Part shown: positions 1 through 5,656 of the stretch, piece by piece | Layout of the letters: the number at the start of each line of letters is the position of its first letter | How positions within the stretch are numbered: the stretch's first letter is position 1 | Assembly (NCBI GenBank): GCA_017627975.1 | Contig: JAGAFT010000241.1 | Coordinates: 1 to 5,656, forward strand | Direction of reading: 5' to 3' | DNA length: 5,656 nt | DNA from: Oscillospiraceae bacterium | GTDB taxonomy: Bacteria; Bacillota_A; Clostridia; Oscillospirales; Oscillospiraceae | Translations under genes and position numbers: made by a program | The notes under the pieces: generated by a model | Told to the model about the DNA's origin: nothing | The model's input: only the letters and a program-made list of their open reading frames with translations | Database searches by the model: none

Positions 1-984
1 AGACTTCATCGCGTCCCGGAGAGAGGTCGTCTTCACGTTGATATCCGAATATGGGGAGAAGGGACACGGTTCCGCTCCGCCGTGGGAATTGATGTGGAAG
101 AACTCTCTTCCCGCCGCCATGCAGCCGCCCATCGCCAGCTCGTCTCCCGGGAAGGAAAGCAGCACCATGTCGTCATACTTGCTGCGCAGTGCGTCGACGG
201 CTTCCGCCATGTAGGCGCGCTCCTTCTCCCCCGGTGCCAGGTGCGTCGCCTCTTCGGTGACGGGGACGAACTCCACGTAGATGATAAGCTTGCAGCCCTG
301 CTTGGCCAGGCCCCGGACAAAGGCCTCGGAGGTAACCTCCTGCACGTTCTCGGTCGTCACGGTGATGGATGCGCCGAAGATCAGGCCGTTCTCCCGGAAC
401 TTCTTCATATTGCCGGTAACCCGGTCATAGATTCCCTCGCCGCGGCGCGCGTCGGTGATTTCCCTGCCGCCCTCGATGCTGAGGACCGGGACCAGATTCC
501 GGCACTCGTCCAGCAGTTTGAAGTACCGCTCGTCGATGAAGGTTCCGTTGGTAAACACCGGAAAGATGATGTTCTGCATGCTGCCGGCCGCCTCGATCAC
601 GTCGCGGCGGATCATGGGCTCGCCGCCTGCCAGCATGATAAAGCTCACGCCCAGCTCGTCCGCCTCCCGGAACACCCGAAGCCACTCATCACGGCTCAGC
701 TGTTCCACGGGAGCCGCGTCGACGGTGGCGTTGTTGCAGCGGGAGTAGCAGCCCGCGCAGTGCAGGTTGCAGCTGCTCGTGATGCTTGCGATCAGGAAGC
801 CCGGGACATGCAGGCCCTCCTGCTCCAGCTTCATGCGGATCTTCGAGGCCTTCCGGCTGGCCGCGGCGAAGCGGACCATGAAGGCGCTCTCCTTGGGGTT
901 CTTCAGCGTCGCCTTGATCGTATCCGAAACGATCTTTTCGACACCCTGTTCGATGTGTTTCTGCAAATCAAAGGTCTCTTTCAT
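1..984 (-). CDS. Radical SAM protein with SPASM/Twitch-like C-terminus (3' end beyond window)
   Basis: I translated this frame by hand from the complement. It is open for 328 codons from ATG at 984-982 and runs off the left edge, so the C-terminus is missing. Residues 72-79 carry CX3CX2C (C72, C76, C79), the motif that binds the [4Fe-4S] cluster cleaving S-adenosylmethionine; C83 lies just after it. A GGEP motif at about 120-123 fits the SAM-binding glycine motif. Near the visible end, C288 and C307 sit in a stretch resembling a SPASM/Twitch auxiliary cluster site (GCMAAG, then a Gly-rich turn and PCPFS). About 60 residues precede the radical SAM core. The start is supported by AAGGAG seven bases upstream and a good promoter. 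Members of this superfamily modify peptides, sugars or proteins. The substrate here is unknown, and no precursor peptide gene is visible nearby. The radical SAM call is firm; SPASM is probable. Confidence 0.9.
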   Translation of the reverse strand, partial: MKETFDLQKHIEQGVEKIVSDTIKATLKNPKESAFMVRFAAASRKASKIRMKLEQEGLHVPGFLIASITSSCNLHCAGCYSRCNNATVDAAPVEQLSRDEWLRVFREADELGVSFIMLAGGEPMIRRDVIEAAGSMQNIIFPVFTNGTFIDERYFKLLDECRNLVPVLSIEGGREITDARRGEGIYDRVTGNMKKFRENGLIFGASITVTTENVQEVTSEAFVRGLAKQGCKLIIYVEFVPVTEEATHLAPGEKERAYMAEAVDALRSKYDDMVLLSFPGDELAMGGCMAAGREFFHINSHGGAEPCPFSPYSDINVKTTSLRDAMKS

Positions 985-995
985 GATCCGGCTCC

Positions 996-1021
996 TTCTT
1001 TAAGTCTTTCTTTAAGTCTTT
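996..1021. repeat. Perfect 12-bp tandem duplication in the leader of the radical SAM gene
   Basis: The plus-strand unit CTTTAAGTCTTT occurs twice back to back (998-1009 and 1010-1021), and the 12-base periodicity extends two bases further to 996. On the minus strand this reads as two AAAGACTTAAAG units directly before AAGGAG, the ribosome binding site of the radical SAM gene. The repeat therefore lies in the predicted 5' untranslated leader. It may be a slippage duplication; any regulatory effect is speculation. Confidence 0.85.
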
Positions 1022-1042
1022 GCTTTTGACTGTTTTCTCCAT

Positions 1043-1071
1043 ACTGTAAAAGAGAAACGCCCTTTTGTCAA
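1043..1071 (-). promoter_or_regulatory. Sigma-A-like promoter for the radical SAM gene
   Basis: Read on the minus strand, a perfect -35 TTGACA (1071-1066) is followed after exactly 17 bases by TACAGT (1048-1043), which matches four of six -10 consensus positions. Transcription would start near 1036, giving a leader of about 52 bases. That leader contains the tandem 12-bp repeat and the ribosome binding site. Placement and spacing are good; activity is inferred. Confidence 0.7.
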
Positions 1072-1112
1072 TGACGTATTATTTCAAAGCCGCTCCCGTT
1101 ACAGTTTCCCGC

Positions 1113-1140
1113 TTGATTTCTCTCCGAAAGCGAATAAAAT
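1113..1140 (+). promoter_or_regulatory. Possible promoter for the DNA glycosylase gene
   Basis: TTGATT (1113-1118, four of six matches to the -35 consensus) is followed after 16 bases by TAAAAT (1135-1140, five of six matches to the -10 consensus). This is the best rightward candidate in the divergent region. It predicts a start near 1147 and a leader of nearly 90 bases before the ATG at 1235. A second -10-like TTATAC lies at 1195-1200 without a recognisable -35. Only sequence resemblance supports it. Confidence 0.45.
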
Positions 1141-1147
1141 AAAGGCT

Positions 1148-1183
1148 GATCAGGGCAGAAGTCATGACGGGAACGATCAGGGC
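1148..1183. repeat. Short direct repeat flanking a small palindrome
   Basis: GATCAGGGC occurs at 1148-1156 and again at 1175-1183, 27 bases apart. Between the copies lies the 8-bp palindrome GTCATGAC (1161-1168). The arrangement falls just downstream of the proposed rightward promoter, where an operator could lie. Short words like these can recur by chance, so function is uncertain. Confidence 0.35.
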
Positions 1184-1234
1184 CGTCGCCTGCCTTATAC
1201 CTGATCACAGAAGCAGAAAAGGAGCCGAAGAGAG

Positions 1235-1774
1235 ATGAAAACCGCCGAACAGCTTGTCCATCCGTTTCCGCCGACCTGGGACGAACACTCCGAGATTCTG
1301 ATTCTCGGGAGCTTCCCCTCGGTGAAGTCCCGGGAAATGGCGTTTTTCTACGGACATCCGCAGAACCGCTTCTGGCGTCTTGTCGCCGCCTTGTACGACG
1401 ATGACACGCCGCAGACGGTGGAAGAGCGCCGCGCCTTTCTGCTCCGGCACCATATCGCGCTCTGGGATGTGATCGCCTCCTGCAGCATCGTCGGCTCCTC
1501 CGACAGCAGCATCCGCGACGCCGTGCCGAACGACATCCGTCCCATTCTCGCCGGGGCACCGATCCGCGGGATTTTTACAAACGGCCAGACCGCCTTCCGC
1601 CTGTACCGGAAGTATCTTCTCCCGGAGATCGGCCGGGAAGCCGTCTGTCTTCCCTCCACCAGTCCGGCCAACGCCGCCTGGTCCTTCGACCGGCTGATCC
1701 GGGCATGGAATGTTATTCTGGGAGGCCGGGATCCCCTGCATGATCTCACGGCAGAGGAGCATCAAAAATCTTGA
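1235..1774 (+). CDS. DNA-deoxyinosine (hypoxanthine) / uracil glycosylase, family 6 UDG type
   Basis: This 179-residue protein matches what I know of the hypoxanthine-DNA glycosylase branch of the uracil-DNA glycosylase superfamily. Such enzymes cut deaminated bases (hypoxanthine, in some members uracil) from DNA to begin base excision repair. The visible family blocks are ILILGSFPSVKS (21-32), YGHPQNRFW (39-47), LWDVI (76-80), TNG (115-117) and LPSTSPAN (139-146). N44 in the second block is the likely catalytic or water-positioning asparagine, by analogy with the Methanosarcina enzyme. The length is normal for the family and the domain is complete. The ATG follows GGAG at 1221-1224 with ten bases of spacing. 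The upstream neighbour is divergent and a separate promoter lies before the next gene, so it is probably its own transcription unit. No clear terminator follows it, so read-through into the transporter operon is possible. Confidence 0.9.
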   Translation: MKTAEQLVHPFPPTWDEHSEILILGSFPSVKSREMAFFYGHPQNRFWRLVAALYDDDTPQTVEERRAFLLRHHIALWDVIASCSIVGSSDSSIRDAVPNDIRPILAGAPIRGIFTNGQTAFRLYRKYLLPEIGREAVCLPSTSPANAAWSFDRLIRAWNVILGGRDPLHDLTAEEHQKS

Positions 1775-1805
1775 AGAAACCGTAGAAAATATCCCCCCCG
1801 GGGGC

Positions 1806-1834
1806 TTCCGAATGGTCCGTGGATGGAATATAAT
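1806..1834 (+). promoter_or_regulatory. Probable promoter of the ABC transporter operon
   Basis: A perfect -10 hexamer TATAAT lies at 1829-1834. Seventeen bases upstream is TTCCGA (1806-1811), a weak -35 matching three of six positions. Transcription would begin near 1841, leaving about 36 bases of leader before the GTG start at 1877. A weak -35 beside a perfect -10 often marks an activator-dependent promoter. That reading is inference, and no operator is evident. Confidence 0.5.
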
Positions 1835-1864
1835 CTTCTCATTCAGGTTCTGGTATGCCTTTCT

Positions 1865-1870
1865 GAGGAG
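1865..1870 (+). promoter_or_regulatory. Ribosome binding site that fixes the GTG start of the first permease
   Basis: GAGGAG ends six bases before GTG at 1877, an ideal spacing. The upstream in-frame ATG at 1823 has no Shine-Dalgarno sequence, overlaps the predicted -10 region, and would add 18 residues not expected before the membrane helix of this family. The GTG start is therefore preferred. Confidence 0.85.
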
Positions 1871-1876
1871 ACGCAA

Positions 1877-2818
1877 GTGAGAAAGTATGTGATACGGCGA
1901 TTCATCCAGTTGATCCCGGTTCTGATCGGGATCACATTTCTGTCTTTCGCCATGATGCGCATGGCCGGCAGCGATGCCATCACAGAGCTCTATGGGGACA
2001 AAGGCGCGGTTGCCCAGGAGGTCATCGATGCCAAGAAGGCGGAACTCGGACTGGACAAGCCTTTTCTGACGCAGTATTTCGCGTGGCTGGGCGGCATGCT
2101 CACCGGAGACATGGGCACGAGTTACGTCTCGGGGAAGGAAGTATTCCCGACCTTTGTATCCAAGCTTCCGGCGACCCTGCTGCTGACCGCGCTGTCCATT
2201 CTGATGACCGTTGTGATTTCCATTCCGCTGGGTGTTCTTGCCGCGGTAAACCATGACAGGTTCATCGACTACATACTGCGCTTTATCAGCTTTATTGGGA
2301 ATTCGCTTCCCAACTTCTTTGTTGCGCTGCTGCTGATGCAGCTGCTTGCCATCAAGCTCAAGTGGCTGCCGGTCATCTCCAGCGGGACGACACTCCGCAG
2401 CGCGATCATGCCGACGCTGACGCTTGCCATCGCCATGTCGGCCAAGTACATGCGGCAGGTGCGTGCCACGGTACTGGAAGAGCTGAACAAAGACTATGTC
2501 ACCGGTGCAAAGGCACGCGGCGTACGAAACCGCGTCATCCTCTGGCGAAGTGTCATCAAGTCGTCCATGCTCACCATCATCACGCTGCTGGCGCTCTCCA
2601 TCGGCAGTCTTCTGGGCGGCACGGCCATCATCGAAAGCATCTTCATGTGGGACGGCGTGGGCAAGCTGGCCGTGGACGCGATCACCATGCGCGACTACCC
2701 TCTGATTCAGGCTTATGTGGTCTGGATGGCCATCATCTATGTTCTGGTGAACCTGATCACCGATCTTCTCTATCATGCGCTCGACCCGCGTATCCGACTG
2801 GGGGTGAGTCAGGAATGA
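1877..2818 (+). CDS. ABC importer permease, DppB/OppB/NikB family
   Basis: This is an inner-membrane permease of 313 residues from the GTG start, the usual length for DppB/NikB proteins. The N-terminus (RKYVIRRFIQLIPVLIGIT) is typical of the family and forms the first membrane helix, at about 9-29. Further hydrophobic segments lie at roughly 98-124, 132-160, 173-192, 226-250 and 280-300. The cytoplasmic EAA loop, which docks on the ATPase, is visible at about 201-220 (EELNKDYVTGAKARG). The C-terminus ends in the family-typical LDPRIR. It pairs with the next permease to form the channel, and its stop codon overlaps the next start (ATGA). Family members carry peptides, nickel, opines or metallophores. 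The substrate cannot be decided here, but the short partner ATPases favour the nickel-type subgroup. Confidence 0.93.
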   Translation: MRKYVIRRFIQLIPVLIGITFLSFAMMRMAGSDAITELYGDKGAVAQEVIDAKKAELGLDKPFLTQYFAWLGGMLTGDMGTSYVSGKEVFPTFVSKLPATLLLTALSILMTVVISIPLGVLAAVNHDRFIDYILRFISFIGNSLPNFFVALLLMQLLAIKLKWLPVISSGTTLRSAIMPTLTLAIAMSAKYMRQVRATVLEELNKDYVTGAKARGVRNRVILWRSVIKSSMLTIITLLALSIGSLLGGTAIIESIFMWDGVGKLAVDAITMRDYPLIQAYVVWMAIIYVLVNLITDLLYHALDPRIRLGVSQE

Positions 2819-3675
2819 CCGGCGCAAAAGAACCGACCGTCCGCATTCAGAAGATCAGGCGAAACACCGTCAAAACACGGCTGATCATTTTCGGAACGCT
2901 CGCGTTTCTCCTGCTGATCTGCTCGATCTTCTCAGAATATCTGACCCCGTATGATCCCTATCTGCAGGATCTGTCGAACGCCAAGGCCGCCCCCTCCGCC
3001 GCGCATCTCTTCGGAACCGACCGCTATGGACGGGACATGCTCTCCCGTGTGATCGTGGGCAGCCGGGCCAGCATCTATTCGACGCTGCTTCTGGTGGCGA
3101 TCATCACCGTCCTCGGCACCTGCATCGGCGTGTTCTGCGGCTGGCACGGCAGGTGGATTGATACGGTGCTCATGCGCATTTCTGACATGTTCCTGGCTTT
3201 TCCGGGGCTGGTTTTTGCCCTCGCTGTCGCCGGCGTGCTGGGCGGCGGTCTGCAGAATGCCATCATCGCCCTGGCGGCGATCTCCTGGCCAAAGTACGCC
3301 CGGATTGCCCGCAGCCAGACCCTTTCTCAAAAGGAAACGCCCTGGCTCAAGGCCGCAAAGCTCTCCGGCAGCAGCACCTGGAAGATCATTTTCAAGCATA
3401 TTCTCCCGAACATCATGGGTCCCATTCTGGTGACCTCGATGCTGGACATCGGCACCATGATGATGGAGCTTGCAGGACTGAGCTTCCTCGGCCTCGGCGC
3501 GAAGCCGCCCGTTGCCGAGTGGGGCAGCATGATGAGCGATACCCGCAGCCTGATCACGACGGTGCCCTGGGTCACATTTGCCCCCGGTCTTGCCATCTTT
3601 GTCTCCGTCATGATCTTCAATCTCCTGGGCGACACCATCCGGGACTATGCGGACCCGAAAACCCGCGGGAGGTGA
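2815..3675 (+). CDS. ABC importer permease, DppC/OppC/NikC family
   Basis: This is the second channel subunit, 286 residues. The ATG overlaps the preceding stop in an ATGA junction, a sign of translational coupling, and a purine-rich GGGGTGAG lies six bases upstream. A cytoplasmic N-terminal tail precedes a membrane helix at about 21-40. The extracytoplasmic segment carries the DppC hallmark HLFGTDRYGRD (64-74). Several further membrane helices follow. The EAA loop is visible at about 173-190 (KETPWLKAAKLSG), and LSFLGLGAKPP and the GDTIRDYADPK terminus are also typical. The same frame stays open upstream to 2362, but that part is antisense-quality sequence inside the preceding permease and is not coding. 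The function is to form the translocation pathway with the DppB-like partner. Confidence 0.93.
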   Translation: MTGAKEPTVRIQKIRRNTVKTRLIIFGTLAFLLLICSIFSEYLTPYDPYLQDLSNAKAAPSAAHLFGTDRYGRDMLSRVIVGSRASIYSTLLLVAIITVLGTCIGVFCGWHGRWIDTVLMRISDMFLAFPGLVFALAVAGVLGGGLQNAIIALAAISWPKYARIARSQTLSQKETPWLKAAKLSGSSTWKIIFKHILPNIMGPILVTSMLDIGTMMMELAGLSFLGLGAKPPVAEWGSMMSDTRSLITTVPWVTFAPGLAIFVSVMIFNLLGDTIRDYADPKTRGR

Positions 3676-3680
3676 GCAGG

Positions 3681-4463
3681 ATGGCGGAGCTTCTGAGATA
3701 TGAACACGTGGATATCGCATACAACGGCTCCCTTGCCGTTCGGGACGTGAGCTTCGCGGTGGACGAGGGCGAGATTCTCGGCATTGTGGGCGAGAGCGGC
3801 TCCGGCAAGTCCACGCTGATCAAGGCGGCCATGGGGCTGCTTGGCCCTGCCGGCTTGGTCACGCGCGGAGACATCTGGTACAAGGGCAGGAACCTTCCCG
3901 ATCTCTCCGAGAATGAGATCCGAAAACTCAACGGTCCGGAGCTGGGCATGATCTTTCAGAGCGCCGGCAGCTCCTTCTGTCCGATCCGCACCGTGGGCGC
4001 CCAGCTCTATGAGAGCATGGCGGAGCATGAGCCCATCGGCAGGGAGGAGTTTCGTACCCGCGCAACAGACCTGCTGCAGAAGATCGGCTTTGAGAACGGG
4101 CAGCGGATTCTGGAAAGCTATCCCTTTGAACTCTCCGGCGGAATGCAGCAGCGTGTGGGCATCGCCGCCGCCATGCTGCTGAACCCGGACGTTCTGATGG
4201 CGGATGAGCCCACCTCTGCGCTGGATGTTTCGGTGCAGAAACAGGTGGTGGAGGAGATGCTGCTGGTGCGAAAGACCTTCGGTACTTCCATCGTCCTCGT
4301 GACGCATAACATCGGCGTGATCGGCGCCATGGCCGACAGGGTGCTGGTCATGAAAAACGGCGAAACGGTGGAATACGGCGAGACACACCAGGTCCTGAAC
4401 GATCCGAAGGAAGCGTATACACGGGCCCTCATGGCTGCAGTTCCCAGATTGAGGAGGAACTGA
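3681..4463 (+). CDS. ABC importer ATPase, OppD/DppD/NikD type (short form)
   Basis: This is a cytoplasmic ATP-binding subunit of 260 residues. All catalytic motifs are intact: Walker A GESGSGKST (37-45), Q-loop glutamine Q93, ABC signature LSGGMQQR (151-158), Walker B with D175-E176, D-loop SALD (179-182) and switch histidine H209. After the signature-type tail (YTRALMAAVP) the protein stops. It lacks the roughly 60-residue C-terminal extension with cysteines that long OppD/DppD proteins carry, so its size resembles NikD. The segment after the Q-loop (FQSAGSSFCP) departs from the common FQDPM.SLNP pattern and may reflect contact with a particular permease loop. The ATG follows a strong GGAGG (3668-3672) with eight bases of spacing, and the previous gene's stop lies within this region. 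An in-frame upstream extension exists but has no support. Confidence 0.93.
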   Translation: MAELLRYEHVDIAYNGSLAVRDVSFAVDEGEILGIVGESGSGKSTLIKAAMGLLGPAGLVTRGDIWYKGRNLPDLSENEIRKLNGPELGMIFQSAGSSFCPIRTVGAQLYESMAEHEPIGREEFRTRATDLLQKIGFENGQRILESYPFELSGGMQQRVGIAAAMLLNPDVLMADEPTSALDVSVQKQVVEEMLLVRKTFGTSIVLVTHNIGVIGAMADRVLVMKNGETVEYGETHQVLNDPKEAYTRALMAAVPRLRRN

Positions 4464-4464
4464 G

Positions 4465-5229
4465 ATGGAGACAATCCTCAAAGTCGAAAACCTGACCAAG
4501 GTCTTCAGCCGCAAGGGACAGCCGGATTTCACCGCAGTGAACCATATCGGCTTTGAAATGGGTCCTGGAGAATGTCTCGGCCTCATCGGGGAAAGCGGAA
4601 GCGGCAAGAGCACAACGGTCAACATGATCACCCGTCTGCTGGATGTCACCGAGGGAAGCATTGTCCTCGACGGCATGGACATCACCAACGTGAGCGGGCG
4701 CGAGCTGCGCCGGGTCTATGCCGGGATGCAGATGGTGTTTCAGACCCCGACAGATTCTTTTGATCCCCGCCGCACCCTGGGTGACGGCATCGGAGAGAGC
4801 CTTCGGAACAACGGCTGGTCACGGAAGGACACGAAGGATGAAGTGGCGCGGCTGCTGGAAGTCTGCGGTCTGAGTCCTGATTTTGCCTCCCGCTATCCCC
4901 ATCAGGTAAGCGGCGGGCAGTGCCAGCGCGCTGCGATCGCGAGAGCGCTGGCCATCCGGCCGAAGCTGCTGATCTGCGATGAAGCGACCTCCGCTCTGGA
5001 CGTAACCATTCAGCAGGAGATTATTGCGCTGCTCAGCGATCTGCGGTGGACAAAGGGCACGGATCTCTCGATCCTGTTCATCTGCCATGATATCGCTCTG
5101 GTGCAGCAGTTCTGCAGCCGGGTGCTCGTCATGTACAAAGGTGATATTGTTGAGCAGGGAGATCCCAACGTGATCATCCGAAATCCGAAAGATCCCTATA
5201 CAAAGCGCCTGATCGACAGCATTCTATGA
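4465..5229 (+). CDS. ABC importer ATPase, OppF/DppF/NikE type
   Basis: This is the second ATP-binding subunit, 254 residues, which forms the ATPase heterodimer with the preceding gene. The visible motifs are Walker A GESGSGKST (42-50), Q-loop Q93 within MVFQTPTDSFDP, signature VSGGQCQR (148-155), Walker B LLICDE (168-173), D-loop SALD (176-179) and switch histidine H208. The tail has the family-typical IVEQG and NPKDPYTKRLI. It ends at that point without the extended C-terminus common in OppF, again like NikE. Only one base separates the previous stop from this ATG, and AGGAGG (4452-4457) sits seven bases upstream, so it is firmly in the operon. All motifs appear functional, so both nucleotide sites should be competent. 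Confidence 0.93.
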   Translation: METILKVENLTKVFSRKGQPDFTAVNHIGFEMGPGECLGLIGESGSGKSTTVNMITRLLDVTEGSIVLDGMDITNVSGRELRRVYAGMQMVFQTPTDSFDPRRTLGDGIGESLRNNGWSRKDTKDEVARLLEVCGLSPDFASRYPHQVSGGQCQRAAIARALAIRPKLLICDEATSALDVTIQQEIIALLSDLRWTKGTDLSILFICHDIALVQQFCSRVLVMYKGDIVEQGDPNVIIRNPKDPYTKRLIDSIL

Positions 5230-5353
5230 TAGATCCCGAATCATACCGATTCAATGTACGAAACCGCTGCGGCAGACCGGCCGCAGGCCATACGGATTGT
5301 CCGTGTTTGAGGGAACACCGGACGGGACAAAACAAGCAGAAAGGCAGAGACAG
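5230..5353 (+). other. Intercistronic gap with three small inverted repeats
   Basis: This 124-base gap separates the last ATPase gene from the methyltransferase gene, unlike the near-zero gaps upstream. It holds three consecutive potential hairpins. GAATC/GATTC (5238-5252) has a 5-base loop. CTGCGGC/GCCGCAG (5267-5286) has a 7-bp GC-rich stem and a 6-base loop. An imperfect 8-bp stem with a one-base bulge and a 6-base loop spans 5300-5322. None is followed by a run of T, so they do not look like intrinsic terminators. I find no convincing -35/-10 pair. They may be mRNA processing or stabilising structures, or an attenuator; this is inference. Confidence 0.5.
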
Positions 5354-5656
5354 ATGGAACTGATCAAACACCGCGTTTCACACTACTGGGCACACCGGGC
5401 CGAAGGCTTTGAGGCACAGCGCCTGCGTGAATTCGAGAGCGAAAAAAAGAATCGCTGGCTCTCGGAGTTTCGGAAGTATCTTCCGCAGGGCAGACCGCTT
5501 CGGGTCCTGGACATTGGCACGGGAACCGGCTTCTTCGCCTGCATTCTGGCGGAGCAGGGCCATGAGGCCACCGGCATCGACCTGACTCCGGACATGGTTG
5601 AGCATGCGGAGCATATGGCGGCGGTGCTCGGTCTCGATGCCAGTTTTCTGGTCATG
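5354..5656 (+). CDS. Class I SAM-dependent methyltransferase (3' end beyond window)
   Basis: The first 101 codons are present and the frame runs off the right edge. Residues 51-61 (VLDIGTGTGFF) are motif I of class I methyltransferases, the glycine-rich loop that binds S-adenosylmethionine. D76 in ATGIDLTPDM is the acidic residue after strand 2 that contacts the ribose. About 48 residues precede motif I, with a YW..RA..F element (11-19) common in small UbiE-like methyltransferases. The acceptor-binding half is missing, so the substrate cannot be assigned. The start has a modest ribosome binding site (GAAAGG, 5339-5344, nine bases upstream). It follows the transporter operon on the same strand after a 124-base gap, so co-transcription is likely but not certain. 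The pairing suggests a role in handling or making the transported ligand; this is inference. Confidence 0.85.
   Translation, partial: MELIKHRVSHYWAHRAEGFEAQRLREFESEKKNRWLSEFRKYLPQGRPLRVLDIGTGTGFFACILAEQGHEATGIDLTPDMVEHAEHMAAVLGLDASFLVM

Noticed and set aside
82..1029. Long open frame on the plus strand opposite the radical SAM gene
   Set aside because: Its translation is low in complexity, rich in Ala, His, Arg and Asp, and matches no family, while the opposite strand encodes a clear radical SAM protein with a ribosome binding site and promoter. It is a high-GC antisense shadow.
1793..1804. C/G palindrome as an intrinsic terminator
   Set aside because: The stem is short with almost no room for a loop, and no T-run follows it on the plus strand. 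The T-rich side is on the minus strand, where no gene ends.
1823..1876. Upstream ATG extension of the first permease
   Set aside because: There is no Shine-Dalgarno sequence, the extension overlaps the predicted -10 region, and GTG at 1877 has an ideal GAGGAG site and a family-typical N-terminus.
1205..2827. 540-codon open frame on the minus strand across the glycosylase and first permease
   Set aside because: It is antisense to two well-supported genes, has shadow-type composition (many His, Arg, Gly and Gln) and shows no recognisable domain.
2932..3720. 262-codon open frame on the minus strand opposite the second permease
   Set aside because: Its composition is that of a reversed GC-rich coding strand, and the plus strand carries clear DppC motifs.
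3645..4688. 347-codon open frame on the minus strand opposite the ATPase genes
   Set aside because: It is antisense to two ATPases with complete catalytic motifs, and it has no family signature or supporting ribosome binding site.
5300..5322. Imperfect hairpin as the operon terminator
   Set aside because: It has a bulge and is followed by GGGACAAAACAAG instead of a T-run.
5230..5353. NiCo or SAM riboswitch before the methyltransferase
   Set aside because: Only general hairpin potential and a GGGACA word are present. I could not trace the conserved core of either class, so the call is not supported.

Overview
The window looks like chromosomal DNA from a fairly GC-rich anaerobic Firmicute, most likely a clostridial or Lachnospiraceae-type bacterium. 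This is an inference from the strong AGGAGG-type ribosome binding sites, sigma-A-like promoters, tight gene packing, a radical SAM protein, and the style of the nickel/peptide-type ABC transporter. I see no mobile elements, tRNA or rRNA genes, or CRISPR array.

Layout. (1) Positions 1-984, minus strand: a radical SAM protein with a likely C-terminal SPASM/Twitch-type cysteine pair. Its 3' end lies beyond the left edge. (2) 985-1234: a divergent intergenic region. It holds a convincing leftward promoter, a perfect 12-bp tandem duplication next to the leftward ribosome binding site, and a plausible rightward promoter. (3) 1235-1774, plus strand: a single-domain DNA glycosylase of the hypoxanthine/uracil (family 6, MUG-like) type. 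(4) 1877-5229, plus strand: a compact four-gene ABC importer set of two permeases and two ATPases, with junctions that overlap by 4 bp or are separated by 1-5 bp. It belongs to the dipeptide/oligopeptide/nickel (Dpp/Opp/Nik) family. (5) 5230-5353: a 124-bp gap rich in small inverted repeats. (6) 5354 to the right edge: the first 101 codons of a class I SAM-dependent methyltransferase.

How they may work together. The two permeases form the membrane channel and the two ATPases power it. No substrate-binding protein is present between 1775 and 5656, so the receptor must be encoded beyond the right edge or elsewhere. Both ATPases are short (260 and 254 residues) and lack the C-terminal extension usual in OppD/DppD. 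This favours a NikDE-like metal or metallophore importer, but the substrate cannot be read from the sequence. The same-strand methyltransferase may be co-transcribed and may act on the imported compound or help make a metal ligand. The radical SAM gene is divergent and separated by the glycosylase, so I see no firm link to the transporter.

Nothing here is demonstrably a new system. The transporter-methyltransferase pairing with its structured gap, and the uncharacterised radical SAM protein, are the best leads.
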